NCBI RefSeq assembly: GCF_040117685.2
Contig: NZ_JBEDYP020000010.1
Span: forward strand, 124,001-188,000
Reading direction: 5' to 3'
Length of the DNA: 64,000 nucleotides
Source: Gracilimonas sp040117685
GTDB taxonomy: Bacteria; Bacteroidota; Rhodothermia; Balneolales; Balneolaceae
Below, piece after piece: positions 34,304 to 44,244 of this stretch. Below the pieces are notes generated by a model that searched no databases, had not been told where the DNA came from, and was given only the letters and a program-made list of their open reading frames with translations. A program made the position numbers and the translations under genes. Position 1 is the first letter of the stretch, and every line of letters begins with the position of its first letter.

Positions 34304-36415
34304 ATGTTAGATGGGTTGACGCTGAGGAATAGAATTTTCCTATTCTCTTCTCTTTTGTTACTGATGGCATTCCTGCTGATGTGGATATTCGTACGCCCGC
34401 AGTACAGGGAAGCTATTATCAATGAGCGTACCACCATCGTTTCCCAGCTTCAGGAATATTCGTTAAAACGCTCCGATCAGGTTATCAGAAACTGGCTGAA
34501 CTCCACCAACTATACCGCCGAAGAAATAGCCAAAGCCCCCGAGCAAACCCAGAACATTGTAACCCGGGCCATTAACCTGACGCCGGGCCTTATGAGAATC
34601 ACCATTTCAGAACAATCATCAACCGAGTCAGTCGATATCAGACGTTCGCTGTATGATGGGGTGGATTTCAGCGGTATCAAATATAACTGGTACACCTCCC
34701 GGCTTGATCCTATGATCAACGTAAGCTGGAGTCCTGATACCCTGCAAAACACTCACTTCTTTATAGCCAAAAGGGTAATTCAAATCGGGGGAAGCATCTT
34801 CCAGCTCGACATGTTTTTTGATGCCTCACAGATTACCATAGAGCTTATCAACATTCCACTTGGTGGTAATTATGTAGCCAACATCGTGAGTGGTACCGGT
34901 GACAATATTGTACCCGAACAGCCCTTTGAATTCCCGGCTTACCTCGTCGGTGATGCCAGCTATTCCAATCAATCAACCATAGAAATGAATGGGAATAATT
35001 GGTTTGTAATGACCTCCCGGTTCCAGACCACCCCCTTCTGGCACGTTATTGCGGTAGAAGATTCCTTTATCCTTCAGCCCGTACATGATCTTATCCGTTA
35101 TTCAGTGATAACGGGAGGAGTTATTCTCTTTATCCTGTTTTGCTTTAGCTGGTATGTCAGTATTCATGTTAACAAGCCGGTTGAACAGATTATTACCGAT
35201 GTTGAATACCTGAGCTCTTTAAATTTTGATCACCAGATTAATCCTGTTTCACTTCCGGAATTTGATTTAATGCAGGAAACGCTGGAAAACATCCGCCTTA
35301 CCCTTCAGCGATATCAAAAAATTAATGTGGAGCGAATCATACTGGAGGAATCCAAGAATAAGTATATGATGACTTACTCGGAGGATCTGATTGGTATTCT
35401 GGATGAGAATCAAAACTTCAGTTTCCTGAATAACAACTTCCAAAGCTTCCTGGAAAGCCTTTCCCTCGATCCAAAAGTTATAACACTGGATGAAATTTTG
35501 GAACATGCGGATATACAAACCACCAAGCTTGAGCAGAATATTCACTACCCGGATCCATATACAATAAAGATAAAACGGGCAGAATTATCGCACTCTTTAA
35601 AAGAGGGAAAAAATTATTTTTATGACTTCCAGTATGTCACCATTATTGACCAGGAGGATAATGAACAGGCTGCACTCATCATTCTTCATGACAAGACAGA
35701 AGACCGCCTGAATGATATTAAGCGGAATGACATGATTAACATCATCGTGCATGAACTTAAAAACCCAATTAGTGGTGTACTCGGGCTTTCACAAATATTA
35801 CTTGAGAATGAAAACATTGAAGATGAAGAACAGCAGGTTCTGGTAAATCAGATAAACTTGTCCGGCGACCGGATGAACAAGCTGGTAAACCGCTTCCTTG
35901 AAATTCAGCGACTGGAATCCGGTAAGAATTCGGCTGATTTCGAAAATGTAGATCTGGAGAAATTGGTTGAGCATGTTCAGCAAATTACCAACCCCCTCCT
36001 CAGCGAGAAAAAACTTAAAATAGATTCCAAGAAAATCGGCCGCGACTTTAAAGTCAGAGGAAACAGTGATCTGCTGTTTGATGCCATACAGAACCTGATC
36101 AGTAACGGAATCAAATACGGGGATGAAAACCGAACCATTGAGATTCAGCTCACTGAAACGCACGAGAACATCCGCTTTAGCGTAACCGATTATGGTTTCG
36201 GGATTAGTGCGGAAGACCAAAAGAAAATTTTCGACAAGTTTTATCGCGTCAGGTCTAAGGCAACTGCCAAAGAAAAAGGAACAGGACTGGGACTCGCTTA
36301 CGTGAGAGAGATTATGCATCAGCACAATGGGGAAATCGAGCTGGAATCCAATGAAGCTATCGGAAGCCGTTTTACGCTGATCATTCCCAAGTTGAACGGA
36401 GAAAACCAGAGCTGA
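34304..36415 (+). CDS. Membrane sensor histidine kinase with extracytoplasmic and PAS domains
   Basis: The protein has 703 residues. TM1 is at about residues 10-30, then a periplasmic sensor region (about 31-262, Cache-like, unassigned), TM2 at about 263-287, a HAMP-like linker and a PAS-like domain at about 345-460. HisKA follows with IIVHELKNPISGVLGLSQIL (phospho-acceptor His near 483). HATPase_c has NLISNGIKYGDENRTI (N box), DYGFGISAEDQKKIFDKFYRV (G1/F) and GTGLGLAYVREIMHQHNG (G2). It is a complete kinase with no response regulator nearby. It starts an operon with the FecR-like gene (1-bp gap) and the PKD giant (ATGA overlap), so it may sense or control that surface system. Confidence 0.9.
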   Translation: MLDGLTLRNRIFLFSSLLLLMAFLLMWIFVRPQYREAIINERTTIVSQLQEYSLKRSDQVIRNWLNSTNYTAEEIAKAPEQTQNIVTRAINLTPGLMRITISEQSSTESVDIRRSLYDGVDFSGIKYNWYTSRLDPMINVSWSPDTLQNTHFFIAKRVIQIGGSIFQLDMFFDASQITIELINIPLGGNYVANIVSGTGDNIVPEQPFEFPAYLVGDASYSNQSTIEMNGNNWFVMTSRFQTTPFWHVIAVEDSFILQPVHDLIRYSVITGGVILFILFCFSWYVSIHVNKPVEQIITDVEYLSSLNFDHQINPVSLPEFDLMQETLENIRLTLQRYQKINVERIILEESKNKYMMTYSEDLIGILDENQNFSFLNNNFQSFLESLSLDPKVITLDEILEHADIQTTKLEQNIHYPDPYTIKIKRAELSHSLKEGKNYFYDFQYVTIIDQEDNEQAALIILHDKTEDRLNDIKRNDMINIIVHELKNPISGVLGLSQILLENENIEDEEQQVLVNQINLSGDRMNKLVNRFLEIQRLESGKNSADFENVDLEKLVEHVQQITNPLLSEKKLKIDSKKIGRDFKVRGNSDLLFDAIQNLISNGIKYGDENRTIEIQLTETHENIRFSVTDYGFGISAEDQKKIFDKFYRVRSKATAKEKGTGLGLAYVREIMHQHNGEIELESNEAIGSRFTLIIPKLNGENQS

Positions 36416-36416
36416 T

Positions 36417-38195
36417 ATGAAATACCCCGCTTTACTCATATCGCTCATCCTGTTCTCGGTCAAACCCGGTGAAAGCTACGCCCAACAAAACCCGCTTACC
36501 TTCCAATCGCAGGACCTGCAGCTGATTGCTCAGCGATATACAGGAAGTACGGTAAACTGGCCGCTCGTTATTGAAATGGCTTCCCATGATGTAGATAATA
36601 ATGCCTTTACACTACAGCCGGCTGCCATCCTGCAATTACAAAATTTTGCCGGGTTTTCATCTCAGGTAAATGAGCAACAAAAACGGGTGACACAACTAAT
36701 CAACTCCGGGGCAACCGTATTTGCTGCTGACGAATACGAGACGGTTAAAGGCATCGTCAGCAATTACTCAGAATCGGTAAGTAACGGAGAGTTGGAGCAG
36801 GCCATTGGTTTTGCCGGAGAATTAGAGCAGGCTGTTGACGAACTGGAAACTTCCCTATTGAACAACCGGATTGTGGATGTACAAGCCCAGCTTAGCAAAA
36901 AGAAAGGCGAAGTGGATAAAAGAGTCGGGCTTTTAGGAAGCTGGACAGATTCTTACCTCGGTGATTTATTTAAACAGTCGGACGGTATCCGAACGCTGAT
37001 TGAAAGCTACGCTACCCTCTCTTTTACCGATGGCAGCGACATACAAGTAAGTCCAAATACAGTAGCCGTTATCCGAAAATCCCGGATTGATAAGCTCGAT
37101 AATGCAAGCGATACAGAAATCACCTTAGAAGATGGCGGACTGTTAGCCAAACTTTCAGCGGCCGGTAAAGATCGCAGTACATACGTACTGAATGCAGGTC
37201 CTTCCCGAACCGAATTGAAAACACAAAATTTCTATGCTGAAACGGAAGGTGAAGACCGGGCTAAGCTATCCAACTATGACGGTGAAGCGATCATTAATTC
37301 CAACGATGTGACCATCACCATTCAAAAGAATCAGGGAACTATTGTGGAAGAAGGCAAAGATCCCTTACAGCCGGTAGAACTGCTTCCTGCTCCTGAACTC
37401 ACATGGTCGGCCGCCGATACGCTCATAAATGAAGAAGAACTGCTTTTTTCATTTCGGGACATTGAAGATGCAGCCAACTACCGGGTTCAATACAGCGACT
37501 CGCCAAATTTTGATGGTGATATTACCGAAGTAACCACTACCGAGACCGCCGTCAATATTAACAACCTTCCCCTCGGCATGACTTACGTACGCGTTCAGGC
37601 AACCGATCAGCTTGGGCTCAGAGGGCCTTTCTCCAAAACGGCACGCATTATCCGCAATGTGGATAACAAGCCCCCTCCCGTTTTTATCGACAACATCAGA
37701 GGTAATCTGCTGCTCACTGCAGGTGATACTTATGCAATTGAAGGGGTTACCGAACCGGATGCCGTACTCACCATCAACGGAACGAAAGTTTCAGTGGCAG
37801 CTTCAGGGCGTTTCTCTCATTCTCTTACAGATTTATCAGGAGAAACCGATGTACATATCACCTCCAAAGACCCCACCGGAAACCAAACGGAAATGACGGT
37901 GACTGTAGCCCGGCTTACTGAGGAGCGATTATTTGACTTCCGGATTGGGAAAACTTCGGCATTGCAATCAAACCGGGTAAAAGCAGGAAGTACTATTATT
38001 TCATCAAAAGCTTACAACGGATTGAAAGTGACTATTTCGAACCAGCAACAATCCCGAACTATCGCGACCGACAGTCAGGGCCGATGGGGTACAAAGCTGA
38101 CACTTATCCCGGGTGAACTGACTCTTTCTTTCAAAGATATGAACACTAATCAAACCTATATATCAAAGACATTTATCGTTGAGGAAGACGAATGA
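36417..38195 (+). CDS. Secreted FecR-domain protein with LysM-like N-terminus and FN3/Ig modules
   Basis: This 592-residue protein has a short signal (about residues 1-22, SYAQ). LQLIAQRYTGSTVNWPLVIEMA (about residues 30-52) looks like a LysM-type motif. A coiled-coil helical region spans about 70-190. A FecR beta helix-like domain follows at about 195-310 (GIRTLIESYATLSFTDGSDIQVSPNTVAVIRK, LEDGGLLAKLS). An FN3-type module (about 325-415, DIEDAANYRVQYSDSPNF) and two Ig-like modules to residue 592 complete it. FecR-LysM proteins commonly sit next to sensor kinases or cyclases of the CHASE2 type; here the partner is a histidine kinase. The next gene overlaps by 4 bp (ATGA), so all three are probably translated together. 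Confidence 0.72.
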   Translation: MKYPALLISLILFSVKPGESYAQQNPLTFQSQDLQLIAQRYTGSTVNWPLVIEMASHDVDNNAFTLQPAAILQLQNFAGFSSQVNEQQKRVTQLINSGATVFAADEYETVKGIVSNYSESVSNGELEQAIGFAGELEQAVDELETSLLNNRIVDVQAQLSKKKGEVDKRVGLLGSWTDSYLGDLFKQSDGIRTLIESYATLSFTDGSDIQVSPNTVAVIRKSRIDKLDNASDTEITLEDGGLLAKLSAAGKDRSTYVLNAGPSRTELKTQNFYAETEGEDRAKLSNYDGEAIINSNDVTITIQKNQGTIVEEGKDPLQPVELLPAPELTWSAADTLINEEELLFSFRDIEDAANYRVQYSDSPNFDGDITEVTTTETAVNINNLPLGMTYVRVQATDQLGLRGPFSKTARIIRNVDNKPPPVFIDNIRGNLLLTAGDTYAIEGVTEPDAVLTINGTKVSVAASGRFSHSLTDLSGETDVHITSKDPTGNQTEMTVTVARLTEERLFDFRIGKTSALQSNRVKAGSTIISSKAYNGLKVTISNQQQSRTIATDSQGRWGTKLTLIPGELTLSFKDMNTNQTYISKTFIVEEDE

Positions 38196-41100
38196 AGAAA
38201 ACAGCCTTAGGCACATATCTTCTGTTGATGCTCTTTCTATGCATTCCAGGTGCTTTGCAGGCTCAGGAAATGTTTCTGTCTATATCCGGTCAAAACACTG
38301 AGTTTAAAAGCGGGGATAACCGGCATCAGTATGATATATGGATCAAGCCTGATGCAGATGCTCCCAAAGCCATGCTTCAGCTTTTTGATGCCGGCATCGG
38401 GGGAACCATCGATCAGATTACAACCACTAATGCCAATACTACGACCTCCTATCGCATCTACCCTTTTGACGAGCTGTATACTTATAGTAACAATCAGATT
38501 ACAGAAAAATCCGGCAGTGCTGCCGATCTGGAAAACCTGTCGGTTAAAAATGAAGAGCGGTTTAAGGGGCGGTGGATCAACCTTTTTGTACTCAACGAAG
38601 ATATTGAAAACGGATATATCGTCCGTGTTACCGCTGATGGCGGGAATGACGTGAATAATTTTGACCTGAGAATCCGGAATACGGTTGGCGATCCGTTTGA
38701 TGATAACCCCTGGAAAATTATAACCATTGATCTGGGCATCGGAATTTTTGATATGTCACCGGAGCAAAGTCTTCAGGTAAAACCATACAATCCCGGTTCA
38801 ACGATTCCGGCTTTTCTTGTTGATGGAGAAGAGGACAGCAAAATTGGAATCAGTGATGCCATAGGCAATTATTATCCTATCACCGAAGAAAGCACACGAA
38901 TCCCTGAAAGCAGTTTTGAGAATGAAAATGAGTGGGCAGTTAACATCAGCGGTTCCAAACAAATACTTAATAACATAGCAATCTATGGAAAGGAACAGCC
39001 GGTATTATGGCTTTATAACGGGGATTTCCTGCCTACCCAAACACCTGAGTTTAGTATTCAAACTACTACCGCCAATAACTGCACCGATAAAACATTCAGG
39101 CTCAGCAGTACTACCCTTTCTCAAAGACAACTTCAGAATGCGGAGTGGAGTATTAATGAGAGAATACTGGCTACCGGTTTTTCACCAAACATTTCGTTTA
39201 CCGTTCGTGGAAAGCAAACCATCAATGTCAGAATTCCCAACCCCATACCTGATGTGCTCCCTGAGTTTTGGATAGCTTCAGCTGAAATTGATATTACCAG
39301 CCCCCCCATTGCCCGATTACAAAGCCCCAAAGAAATAATTGCTCCCGGTGAACTCATCACGCTTTCAGCGGAAGACTCGTACGACCTCGGCCGGCAGGAT
39401 TTGAGCTATACCTGGTTCGTAAACGGGCGACCGGCCGGCAATGGCCCCACTTTTGATTTTTCTTCTGAAGAATCCGGAACTCATATCATATCGGTGAGGG
39501 TAAGCAATGGCGGAAATGTTGCCCGGTGCAACAACAGTCAGCGACAGCTGCGTGTACGTGTAAATAGCCAACCTTTTGCTGAGATTCGTTTCGATTCCAC
39601 CTTTGAAACCGGTCAATACCTTACATTTTCTGCGGCTAATGTAAGCGATTCCGATGATGATTCACTTAGTTATGAATGGGAAGGTTTGGGAGTTACCGGC
39701 AGTGATGTAACCAAACCGGAAGTAATCATTAGTCACTTAGCCACAGGTACTTTTGATGTTTCTTTAACCGTAAATGACAATACCAACACGGCCAACTCCG
39801 GTTATACCGTAACTGAGTCTTATACTGTGACACCCCCACAAGCAAGGAATATTCAAGCCTCCGCAACCGACACCCTTCAAGCGAATTCAGAAACGGACAG
39901 CCTGATCACAAATACTATTCAGCCTGAACAACCGGCTCCAATTCCTGATCCTGATGCAGTAATTGAAGCTCCAAGGGTTTCTTCGGTTTCCAAGGTAGGC
40001 TTTACCCTGAACGATTCACTGACAACAACCACAGAAACTGACTCAGTAGAGATTGAATGGGATTTTGGAGATGGAACAATCGCCACCGGGGTTCAACCCT
40101 CCCATTTATATGAACAGCCGGGCACCTATGTGGTAAATGTGAGTATCAGAAAAGGAAACGAGGTGGAGAAAAAACGTCACGTAATTGTGATCAATGAATA
40201 TCCCCTTGCTGATTTTACCGTGCCGGATACTTTAGCCGGCGGACATGGGTTTCGGGTAGATGGCACCCGAAGCACCGACAATGATGGATTCATTACCGAA
40301 TATCAGTGGTATATTGACGGCGTTCCTGCGGCTACAGGCCCAACCCCCACCCTCACCATAGACGACCCCGGTGTACATACTCTTTCACTCAGGGTTCAGG
40401 ATAATTCCGGTCACGAAAATGCTCAGGACCTTATCAGTAAAGATGTATGGGTAAATCATGCCCCGGTCATAAAATGGACTATCAGCCCGGATAAAATCGC
40501 ACCGGGAGATGAAGTCACTTTTGATGCCTCAGAGACTTACGATCCGGATGGAGAGATTCGTGAGCTGAAGTGGTCATTCCCGGATGGAACTGAAATGAAC
40601 GGGCTTGTCGTAACCAAAAGGTTTGGTGAAAGCGGACCCCATTACTTTACGCTCACCGCTACCGACAACGACGGACTTGCCAATTCCTCTATTTCCAGAG
40701 AGGGAACGGTTAACATCAATCATGAGCCCTACATAATTACCGAAAAAGTGGTTCGATCCAATTCCCTGGATATAAAACTGGATGCTTCTGAAACATATGA
40801 CGTGGATAACGATCAGGTGTTTTTTGAATGGACGCTACCGGATGGTTCCAAGCGCAATGAAGCCAGTTTCAGCTGGAGAGCGCCGGAGTTCGGGGTACAC
40901 ATCGTGGGCTTATCCGTTCACGACGGACTTGGATTATCCAACAGCCGAAATCAGGAGACCATACGTATTCTTATAAACCGCCCGGTGGAAGCCATTGTTG
41001 ATTCATTGATCGCTACCTGTAGCGGAAAAACGGTGCTTTTTAACAGTTCAAGCAGTATCGACCCCGATGGTAATGATTTTGATGTGACCTGGTTTTTCGG

Positions 41101-42784
41101 GAACGGCGACACCTCTAAAGAAGCCAATCCCTCGTACGTATATGATGCCCCGGGCGTTTACGAAGCACGTCTTGAACTCACCGACGGCATTACCGAAGAA
41201 AAAACGGTGGCCAAGATACCGGTAATAGTAGAAGGTTCGCCGGTGGCCAAGATGAATATTAGCGATACCACTATTTGTGTGAATACTGCACTTAACCTTG
41301 ACGGCTCAAATAGTGTAGATCCCTCCGGAGCGTTACCTTCTCTGGTATGGAGCCTTGGAGACGGAACCACAGAAAGCGGCCCGAAAGTACAACATGTATA
41401 CACGGAACCCGGCATCTATCCCCTTACCCTGACAGTACAGGGATCGGGTTCAGCCCAATGCGGGAATACCAATCAGATCAGGGCTACTGTACGCGTGATT
41501 CAGGGACCTAATGCCGTATTCAACCTGCAAGAGTGGGCCAGTCCCGGTGATGTAATTACGCTGGACGGAAGTGCTTCTACTTCCGAAGACGAGATCACAA
41601 ATTCGGAATGGAGAATAGAGTATGTGCCGGATGGTTCCGTTGAAACCGTACAGGGACTAATTGCGGATTATCAGTTCACAGAGCCCGGTGAATACCTTAT
41701 TACTTTATTCCTTCAAACGGATTCGTCCAGTGGTTGTAATACCGTAACGCTCACCAAATCCCTGAAGGTGAATGCCGCTCCGGTTATTGTATGGAACCTG
41801 CCTGAAAACGTTTCTGCAGGTTCAGATTTAAATCTGAATGCCATCCAATCCAACGATCCGGACGGGTTCATCAAAGAATACCGATGGTACCTTGACGGAG
41901 AATTGATCAGCAGAAATGCTTCAGAGATTATTAAAACCGTTGAACCCGGATTTCACACTGTTGCCCTGGAAGTGAAGGACAACTCTCCTTCCAATAACAA
42001 CCGGGTGCGCATGGAGAAACGCTTTTTTGCCAACAGCTCACCCCAGCCCGAGATAACCGCTCCCGGAAAAGTATATCTGAATCGCGAAGTCCGGCTTTCC
42101 GGCGGACCTGATACCGATCGCGACGGTGACCAACTGTCTCAGCAATGGAAGGTTAATAACCGGTTGATTAATGACTCCACCTTCACCCCTGACAAACTCG
42201 GAGAATATCGAATTACTTTGATTCAGGACGATGGACGTGGTATCTCTAACTCGGTTGATTCGGCCGTTGTATATATCATTCCAATCGGTCATCCTGATAT
42301 TGATCCCGATTATCCTCAGCAAATCAGTTTTGGAGGCAGCTTGTCTATCCGTGACCTGAAAATTCCCCGCCCGGATGACTGGAAGTTTATAGCAGACGGA
42401 GCGTATCAAAACGACTGGACGGCCGATACTCCCGGCCCGGATAGCCTGCATCTCATGTGGTTTTATGAGCAGCGGCCCACATCGTCCGTTAAATTTCCTA
42501 TAGTAGTTTCTGAGCCTCTCCGGTTTATATCTGAAGCCGACACCGTCCGGAATGCGGAGTGGAATCCGGCTAATCCCTTCACCGTAATCAGAGCACCGGA
42601 AGTGAACCGCGAGGTTTCGCAGGTTAAGTTTACCTGGCTGCTGGACGGGGAAGAAATCGGGGTTGGTTATCGCATCAGCCTGCCGGTTCAGCGGGGGGAG
42701 AATCGCTTCAGGGTGCGGGTGCGGGATCTACAGGTAAAACAATCATCACCCGTTGAAACCGAAATGGTTATTATCACTGAATAG
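38192..42784 (+). CDS. Giant PKD-repeat surface or secreted protein (1530 residues)
   Basis: A signal peptide ends in ALQAQ (about residue 25). An N-terminal region of about 350 residues has no recognised domain. From about residue 370 there are roughly ten PKD/Ig-like units of 80-95 residues. Typical strands are WDFGDGTIATG...LYEQPGTYVVNVSI, WFFGNGDTSKEANPSYVYDAPGVYEARLELTDG and WSLGDGTTESGPKVQHVYTEPGIYPLTLTVQG; in several others the DGD motif is replaced by YxWYxDGxP. No protease, lectin or C-terminal sorting signal is visible, so the export and anchoring route is unclear. PKD arrays usually extend from the cell and bind polymers or other cells. It is last gene of the kinase/FecR operon. 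Confidence 0.85.
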   Translation: MKKTALGTYLLLMLFLCIPGALQAQEMFLSISGQNTEFKSGDNRHQYDIWIKPDADAPKAMLQLFDAGIGGTIDQITTTNANTTTSYRIYPFDELYTYSNNQITEKSGSAADLENLSVKNEERFKGRWINLFVLNEDIENGYIVRVTADGGNDVNNFDLRIRNTVGDPFDDNPWKIITIDLGIGIFDMSPEQSLQVKPYNPGSTIPAFLVDGEEDSKIGISDAIGNYYPITEESTRIPESSFENENEWAVNISGSKQILNNIAIYGKEQPVLWLYNGDFLPTQTPEFSIQTTTANNCTDKTFRLSSTTLSQRQLQNAEWSINERILATGFSPNISFTVRGKQTINVRIPNPIPDVLPEFWIASAEIDITSPPIARLQSPKEIIAPGELITLSAEDSYDLGRQDLSYTWFVNGRPAGNGPTFDFSSEESGTHIISVRVSNGGNVARCNNSQRQLRVRVNSQPFAEIRFDSTFETGQYLTFSAANVSDSDDDSLSYEWEGLGVTGSDVTKPEVIISHLATGTFDVSLTVNDNTNTANSGYTVTESYTVTPPQARNIQASATDTLQANSETDSLITNTIQPEQPAPIPDPDAVIEAPRVSSVSKVGFTLNDSLTTTTETDSVEIEWDFGDGTIATGVQPSHLYEQPGTYVVNVSIRKGNEVEKKRHVIVINEYPLADFTVPDTLAGGHGFRVDGTRSTDNDGFITEYQWYIDGVPAATGPTPTLTIDDPGVHTLSLRVQDNSGHENAQDLISKDVWVNHAPVIKWTISPDKIAPGDEVTFDASETYDPDGEIRELKWSFPDGTEMNGLVVTKRFGESGPHYFTLTATDNDGLANSSISREGTVNINHEPYIITEKVVRSNSLDIKLDASETYDVDNDQVFFEWTLPDGSKRNEASFSWRAPEFGVHIVGLSVHDGLGLSNSRNQETIRILINRPVEAIVDSLIATCSGKTVLFNSSSSIDPDGNDFDVTWFFGNGDTSKEANPSYVYDAPGVYEARLELTDGITEEKTVAKIPVIVEGSPVAKMNISDTTICVNTALNLDGSNSVDPSGALPSLVWSLGDGTTESGPKVQHVYTEPGIYPLTLTVQGSGSAQCGNTNQIRATVRVIQGPNAVFNLQEWASPGDVITLDGSASTSEDEITNSEWRIEYVPDGSVETVQGLIADYQFTEPGEYLITLFLQTDSSSGCNTVTLTKSLKVNAAPVIVWNLPENVSAGSDLNLNAIQSNDPDGFIKEYRWYLDGELISRNASEIIKTVEPGFHTVALEVKDNSPSNNNRVRMEKRFFANSSPQPEITAPGKVYLNREVRLSGGPDTDRDGDQLSQQWKVNNRLINDSTFTPDKLGEYRITLIQDDGRGISNSVDSAVVYIIPIGHPDIDPDYPQQISFGGSLSIRDLKIPRPDDWKFIADGAYQNDWTADTPGPDSLHLMWFYEQRPTSSVKFPIVVSEPLRFISEADTVRNAEWNPANPFTVIRAPEVNREVSQVKFTWLLDGEEIGVGYRISLPVQRGENRFRVRVRDLQVKQSSPVETEMVIITE

Positions 42785-42891
42785 ATCAGTATCTATAAGA
42801 TTATATTGAATTTAAAATATTTTATACGGTTTTATTTTCAGTAAAAAAGATGGTAACATTGAACGTTTTATAATTAATCATCAGGCTTCAT

Positions 42892-44244
42892 TTGAAGATT
42901 GTTATTATTGGAGCTGGGGAGATTGGATACGACCTTGCCAGCGTACTTTCATCAGAAAAACACGACGTTACCGTACTTGACCGGGAGAAAGACTGCCTTA
43001 ACAAGGTATCGGATTCTCTCGATGTGCTCACCATAGAAGGAAACGCCACCTCGGTAAAAGACCTCGTTAAAACCGATGTAGCAGAAGCTGACATCCTGAT
43101 TTCAGTTACCAGCATCGATGAGGTGAATATGATTTCCGGTATGATCGGGAAACGACTGGGGGCAAAAATGGTAATCGCCCGGATTCGTAGTGATGAATTC
43201 TCTGAAGACAATGCTCCCCTTAACCCTTCCGATCTTGGTATCGACGTAATGATTCATCCTGAGCTGAGTGCCGCTCAGGAAATTGCCCAGTTATTGAAGC
43301 GGTCATCAGCCAGTGATGTGATAAATCTTGCCGAAGATCGTATGCAGCTGATCGGCATACGCCTGGAGCCCAACTCTCCCCTCATTGGCAAATCACTAAA
43401 TGAATATTCCGCCCTTCACTCTGATGTTACTTTTCGGGTAGTCGCTATTGGCCGGCGTGGGCGCACTATTATTCCCAATGGTTCGGTAAAACTTCAGAAA
43501 TATGACCAGATGTTTGTTCTGGCTAAAACCGAAAACATTCCCTCCATTATCGAAACGACCGGAAAAAAAGAGATGGAATTGAATTCGGTTATGATTGCCG
43601 GCGGTTCCGCTATGGGGGCCATGATTGCCCGCATTCTCTGCGCCGATCCTTCCAAGAACTGGTCTGTTAAACTGATTGAACCGGATTATGATACGGCTGA
43701 AGAGCTTGCCATCGAGCTTAAGGAAGTGATGGTGTTAAATGGCAATCCTACCGACCCGGATTTACTGGCTACCGAGGGTATCAGCGATATGGATGCTTTC
43801 ATAGCGGTGACGGATGATGAGGAGTCCAATATCATCTCCTGCCTGATGGCCAAGCACCTGGAGGTGAAAAAGACGGTAGCTCTTGTTTCCAAACCCGATT
43901 TCATCCCGCTGGCTCAAACCATCGGGCTGGATGCCGTTATAAATAAGAAAGTAGCTGCTTCCAACGAAATACACCGATATGTGCGCCGGGGACGCGTAAT
44001 CTCAGTTACCGAACTGAGGGGCATCAAAGCCGAGGTTATTGAACTGCAGGCCAATGAAGGCTCAAAAATCACCAATAAACCGATCAAAAAGTTGCGTCTT
44101 CCGGACGGGTGCGTGATCGGTGGTGTTCTTTGCGATGGATCGGTTGAAATTGCCACCGGTGCAACGGAAGTGAAGGCAAACGATCGGGTCATGATATTTT
44201 GTGTACCTTCTGCCATCGATAAAGTAACCAGGCTTTTTCAATAA
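42892..44244 (+). CDS. trkA: Trk potassium-channel regulatory subunit TrkA
   Basis: The protein has 450 residues and starts at TTG 42892 (MKIVIIGAGEIGYDL). It contains two RCK units, each an NAD-binding Rossmann domain plus RCK_C. The first has GAGEIGYDLASVLS and VTSIDEVNMISG. The second has IAGGSAMGAMIARILCAD near residue 235 and AVTDDEESNIISCLMAKHL. TrkA is the peripheral cytoplasmic gate that binds nucleotides and controls the TrkH channel encoded next (1-bp overlap, TAATG). The TTG start is supported because the Rossmann glycine motif begins right at the N-terminus. Confidence 0.95.
   Translation: MKIVIIGAGEIGYDLASVLSSEKHDVTVLDREKDCLNKVSDSLDVLTIEGNATSVKDLVKTDVAEADILISVTSIDEVNMISGMIGKRLGAKMVIARIRSDEFSEDNAPLNPSDLGIDVMIHPELSAAQEIAQLLKRSSASDVINLAEDRMQLIGIRLEPNSPLIGKSLNEYSALHSDVTFRVVAIGRRGRTIIPNGSVKLQKYDQMFVLAKTENIPSIIETTGKKEMELNSVMIAGGSAMGAMIARILCADPSKNWSVKLIEPDYDTAEELAIELKEVMVLNGNPTDPDLLATEGISDMDAFIAVTDDEESNIISCLMAKHLEVKKTVALVSKPDFIPLAQTIGLDAVINKKVAASNEIHRYVRRGRVISVTELRGIKAEVIELQANEGSKITNKPIKKLRLPDGCVIGGVLCDGSVEIATGATEVKANDRVMIFCVPSAIDKVTRLFQ

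Noticed and set aside
35798..36463. 221-codon antisense frame over the histidine kinase catalytic region
   Set aside because: The plus-strand frame carries all kinase boxes here; the antisense frame is a by-product.
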